Assembly (NCBI RefSeq): GCF_018100925.1
Contig: NZ_JAGJEH010000003.1
Location: forward strand, 434,001-498,000
Reading direction: 5' to 3'
DNA: 64,000 bases
DNA from: Pseudoalteromonas luteoviolacea
Lineage (GTDB): Bacteria; Pseudomonadota; Gammaproteobacteria; Enterobacterales; Alteromonadaceae
Shown here piece after piece: positions 60,909 to 64,000 of this stretch; the stretch's first letter is position 1, and every line of letters starts with the position of its first letter. Under the pieces are notes generated by a model that worked only from the letters and a program-made list of their open reading frames with translations, had not been told where the DNA came from and did no database searches. The translations under genes were made by a program, and so were the position numbers.

Positions 60909-61143
60909 ACAGCACATTCCACCTTAACAAATTTACAGACGCGATTTACTACATAGCTAAGGCGTTAGACTGACTAAAAAAGACTGATTTGTCCAATAAA
61001 TCGGATAAAAACCTTAGTTTTTGAGCAAAAAAAGAACAAAAACCCTGAATTCACTTGAAATAGGAACAACACAAAAGAGGGATATACAAAAAAGGGACAG
61101 ATAGGGCCAGATAAAATTTATCTAACCCTAATTTGCTCTGAGC

Positions 61144-61995
61144 TTAAACTGAAAATGGATATTGAATGGCATCATGATGCTGATAGTTAGTCACTTCGAA
61201 GTCATCCAAAGTTACCCAAGTCTCTAAATCTTCAAAGCTCTTGATATCAGGGTTAATATGTAATTGTGGTGAAGCAAATGGCGTTCGTTTTAATTGTACA
61301 TCACGCATTAACTCAAGTTGATCTTCATAAATATGCGCATTCACAATCTTATGAAATGCCTTACCAGCTTCAAGACCTGTTATCTGAGCAACCAGTTTAA
61401 GTAAGGTAAACACTTGAATCGCATTAAAATTGCCACCTAACGGTACATCTTGACTGCGCTGATAACTATTTAAATACAATACACCATCTAATATGGAAAA
61501 TTGATGCTGAAACATACAAGGGCGTAAACAGCCTAAATGGAATGAGCCAGGATGATAAAAAGTGATAATTTCTCCTCTGTTATCTATTCCTTTAGACAAA
61601 TCGTCTATCACTTGTTTGATTAAATCGACACTCCCTCCATCTGGCTTTGGGAAGTTTCTGGCAACAGCACCATAAACAAACCCCATGTCATCTTCCCCTT
61701 TGCGGTTCGGATTATTGAGCCAGTCTTGGTTTTCGTTTGCGTTGGCATTCCATGTGTTGCAGCCAATTTCTCGAAATTGTGCTGCACTGTCATAACCTCG
61801 CAGGTAACCCAGTAACTCTGCAATTGCGGCCTTCCAAAAACTTTTCCTCGTCGTATCTAGTGGAAACTCATTTTTATCGACGTGATAGGTCAAATCAGCA
61901 TTAATCACCGTCAGGCATCTTTTACCTGTTCTTTTATTTTCAACCCACTTGCCCTCATCGACAATGCGCTGACATAAATCTAAATATTGCTTCAT
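61144..61995 (-). CDS. thyA: Thymidylate synthase ThyA
   Basis: This 283-residue enzyme methylates dUMP to dTMP using methylene-THF. The catalytic Cys lies in [13 protein letters not shown], the QRS-D segment is [20 protein letters not shown], and [14 protein letters not shown] supplies the H-Y nucleotide contact. It is a divergent ThyA relative to E. coli but with all core motifs. The upstream region 61996-62195 shows no further gene. Confidence 0.88.
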   Translation of the reverse strand: MKQYLDLCQRIVDEGKWVENKRTGKRCLTVINADLTYHVDKNEFPLDTTRKSFWKAAIAELLGYLRGYDSAAQFREIGCNTWNANANENQDWLNNPNRKGEDDMGFVYGAVARNFPKPDGGSVDLIKQVIDDLSKGIDNRGEIITFYHPGSFHLGCLRPCMFQHQFSILDGVLYLNSYQRSQDVPLGGNFNAIQVFTLLKLVAQITGLEAGKAFHKIVNAHIYEDQLELMRDVQLKRTPFASPQLHINPDIKSFEDLETWVTLDDFEVTNYQHHDAIQYPFSV

Positions 61996-62195
61996 TAACG
62001 TAACCCTATCACTCTACTAAAATCAACTGTGCCATATCATACACTGCCAGTTGACGCTAAACCATCATTGCTGGCTTGATAAATATAACGAGTACCTGAA
62101 GACCTTCACACATACACTGAGAATAATGGCAGTGCAATTGTGTATTTTTTCTTGCTAGCTTAGGTTTGCTTTAATCAAAATATATAAGGAAAATT

Positions 62196-62390
62196 ATGAA
62201 GCTTACAATCAAGAAAACCCCACTTAAAAAACTGTCTAGTGATAAAGCTCTACAACCAAACGCAACAAACTTTGTTGCTGGTGGCGAGCCAGACTTGTGC
62301 CCTACAGTAGGTCAGGGAACATGTATCAATGCGATACACAACAGTGGTTGCTTCACGGCAAGAGAGCAAGACTGCCCTGTGGCGTCGTAA
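62196..62390 (+). CDS. Orphan double-glycine leader peptide, bacteriocin/RiPP-like
   Basis: This 64-residue peptide starts MKLTIKKTPLKKLSSDKALQ after AAGGA at 7 bases and has an N-terminal leader ending FVAGG, followed by a Cys-rich core (DLCPTVGQGTCINAIHNSGC, then DCPVAS) with four cysteines. This is the layout of precursor peptides secreted through double-glycine peptidase transporters. No modification or export genes are nearby. A terminator follows. Confidence 0.6.
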   Translation: MKLTIKKTPLKKLSSDKALQPNATNFVAGGEPDLCPTVGQGTCINAIHNSGCFTAREQDCPVAS

Positions 62391-62402
62391 CGACGTCAAT
62401 AA

Positions 62403-62436
62403 AAGAAGCAAGGTTCACTGGAACATTGCTTCTTCA
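62403..62436. terminator. Bidirectional terminator after the GG-leader peptide
   Basis: GAAGCAA pairs with TTGCTTC (about 62405-62433) with an inner TTC/GAA arm and A/T flanks; it lies between the convergent peptide and CusA-like genes. Confidence 0.7.
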
Positions 62437-62450
62437 AGTTCAGCCCCCAA

Positions 62451-64000
62451 TTAGCCGTTATTAACAGCAATACTTTGATTAAATTTTGCAATATCTCGGC
62501 GCTTCAAAAGGCTATAAAAGGCGGGTAGTACAATAAGCGTAAGTACAACAGCGCTTGTCATACCGCCGACTAAAGGCGCTGCAATACGACTCATCACTTC
62601 AGAACCCGTTCCAGTTCCATACAATATTGGCAGTAACCCAACGATAATGGTTGTAACCGTCATCATAACAGGCCTAACTCTCAATCCCGCACCATAAATA
62701 AGCGCATTCATATAGTCTGTATCTGAAATAACGATGGCTGTATTTTGTGCTTTTTCTTTGAGCTCTTTGAGTGCTTGGTTGAGATAGACCAACATGATCA
62801 CGCCTATTTCCACTGCAACGCCTGCCAGCGCAATGAATCCAACCCCAACAGCCACCGAGAAATTGAACCCTTCCCAATACATTAACCATACTCCACCAAT
62901 CATGGCCATAGGCAGGGTTATCAGAATCAATATCACCTCACTTAGCGCTTTAAAATTCAAATAAAGTAAAATCACAATGATAGCGAGGGTGAGAGGCAAT
63001 ACGTATGAGAGCTTGGCTTTTGCTCTTTCCATATACTCATATTGACCAGCCCAAATAATCGAATAACCAGCTGGTAGCTCAAGCTCCGTCGATAAATGGG
63101 CCTTTGCATTTCGTACATACGTACCGACATCAATTCCTTCAATATCAATATATGTCCACCCATTCAAACGCGCATTTTCACTTTTTATACTCGCGGGTCC
63201 GGTATCAATATAAACCTCAGCAACGTCACCTAATGTAATGTGTTTACCTGATGGCGTGATCACCGGTAACTTGGCGAGCTTTTCCGGTGAATCACGGAAA
63301 TGTTGCGGATAGCGAATATTAATAGGATAACGCTCCTGCCCCTCGATAGTTTGTGTCACAACAGCGCCGCCAATCGCAGTCGATACCACTTGCTGAACAT
63401 CAGCAATATTTAACCCAAAACGGCTAGCCTGCACTCGGGAAATATCTACTTTAATATATCGGCCACCAGCAACCCGCTCAGAGTACACAGACGCGGTTCC
63501 GACAACCGCGGGTAAAATGCGTTCAATTTGCTGACCAATATCTTGAATGACCTCAAGATCTGGACCCGCGACTTTGATACCAACAGGGGTTTTAATTCCT
63601 GTTGCCAACATATCTATCCGCGTTTTTATCGGCATTACCCATGCATTCGTCAGCCCCGGAAATTTAACGAGGCTATCCAGTTCAGCTTGCAAGCTCTCAG
63701 TAGTCACGCCTTCACGCCATTGCGATTTAGGCTTCAATTGAATAAAGGTTTCAATCATAGTGAGCGGTGCCGGATCTGTTGCGGTTTCTGCACGCCCTAC
63801 TTTGCCAAAGACATTCTCTACCTCAGGTACTGTGCGGATCAATTTGTCAGTTTGCTGCAATAACTCGCGCGCTTTACCAATCGATATTCCCGGGTAGGTC
63901 GTGGGCATGTACATTAAGTCGCCTTCATCAAGTGGTGGCATAAACTCGCTGCCGATTTTACTCACAGGATAAAAGCCCACAACAGACACCACAACCGCCA
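62451..64000 (-). CDS. CusA/CzcA-family heavy-metal RND efflux pump (C-terminal part, runs off right edge)
   Basis: About 515 residues of the C-terminal half are visible. Motifs include GSEFMPPLDEGDLMYMPTTY, WVMPIKTRIDMLATGIKTP (Met-rich site typical of Cu/Ag pumps), GVAVEIGVIMLVYLNQALKE and RVRPVMMTVTTIIVGLLPIL, then the terminal helices. Such pumps export monovalent or divalent metals with CusB and CusC partners. A CusA-like copper/silver role is likely from the Met-rich segment, but the pump is incomplete here and partners lie outside the window. Confidence 0.88.
   Translation of the reverse strand, partial: AVVVSVVGFYPVSKIGSEFMPPLDEGDLMYMPTTYPGISIGKARELLQQTDKLIRTVPEVENVFGKVGRAETATDPAPLTMIETFIQLKPKSQWREGVTTESLQAELDSLVKFPGLTNAWVMPIKTRIDMLATGIKTPVGIKVAGPDLEVIQDIGQQIERILPAVVGTASVYSERVAGGRYIKVDISRVQASRFGLNIADVQQVVSTAIGGAVVTQTIEGQERYPINIRYPQHFRDSPEKLAKLPVITPSGKHITLGDVAEVYIDTGPASIKSENARLNGWTYIDIEGIDVGTYVRNAKAHLSTELELPAGYSIIWAGQYEYMERAKAKLSYVLPLTLAIIVILLYLNFKALSEVILILITLPMAMIGGVWLMYWEGFNFSVAVGVGFIALAGVAVEIGVIMLVYLNQALKELKEKAQNTAIVISDTDYMNALIYGAGLRVRPVMMTVTTIIVGLLPILYGTGTGSEVMSRIAAPLVGGMTSAVVLTLIVLPAFYSLLKRRDIAKFNQSIAVNNG

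Overview
The window reads as a chromosomal segment of a marine gammaproteobacterium, most likely Pseudoalteromonas or a close Alteromonadales relative. This is inferred from the split metH, the Vibrio/Pseudoalteromonas-style flagellar genes (cheV-cheR, flgA-M-N, flgP/flgT, flgO paralogs) and the protein family content. No 16S gene is present to settle the genus.

Left flank (1-5.9 kb): a methionine operon on the minus strand (metA, then a MetH split into a homocysteine-binding protein and a pterin/cobalamin/activation protein) with a MetJ operator, a 15-bp minisatellite, a small membrane protein and an EamA transporter.

Centre (6.0-42.9 kb): one very large R-type (P2-like, contractile) tailocin cluster, all on the minus strand. 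It has no capsid, portal, terminase or integrase gene. In transcription order it holds an XRE-type regulator and a Q-like antiterminator; endolysin, 3-TM holin and a spanin-like protein; four successive baseplate J-I-plus-fibre cassettes (A 34.4-40.8 kb, B 29.7-34.3 kb, C 22.0-29.7 kb, D 15.9-20.8 kb); then the core tail genes (190-aa protein, V, PAAR, W/gp25, sheath FI, tube FII, E/E', tape measure, U, X, D). P2 has a single J-I-H set; here there are four J and four I genes, each I with a different repetitive C-terminal extension.

Most notable is the non-coding block at 20.8-22.05 kb, between cassettes C and D. It is a tandem array of about 190-bp units. Each reads, on the minus strand, as a dyad (GGTCATAAATGACC type), a -10 element at a fixed distance, a conserved initially transcribed segment, a small hairpin and an intrinsic terminator, so each should make a short RNA of about 110 nt. 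The same dyad, -10 and initial-transcript motif, with identical spacing, lies at 42.9 kb upstream of the regulator/antiterminator operon. Further intrinsic terminators sit inside the operon (before three fibre genes, before the sheath gene, between E' and the tape measure, and before J-D). I propose that the Q-like protein drives read-through of these tandem pR'-tR'-like units, or that the units are a multicopy small-RNA family controlling the tailocin. Both are inferences and can be tested.

Right flank (43-64 kb): ettA; a PilZ protein; a YjfL/YjfM/YjfC-like operon; cheR and cheV; flgA, flgM, flgN; flgP and flgT; tRNA-Arg(CCT); three tandem flgO paralogs; a chaperone-usher operon with DUF4402 pilins and an usher ending in a SPOR-like domain; a SPOR-like lipoprotein; thyA; an orphan GG-leader peptide; and the C-terminal part of a CusA/CzcA-type efflux pump cut by the window end.
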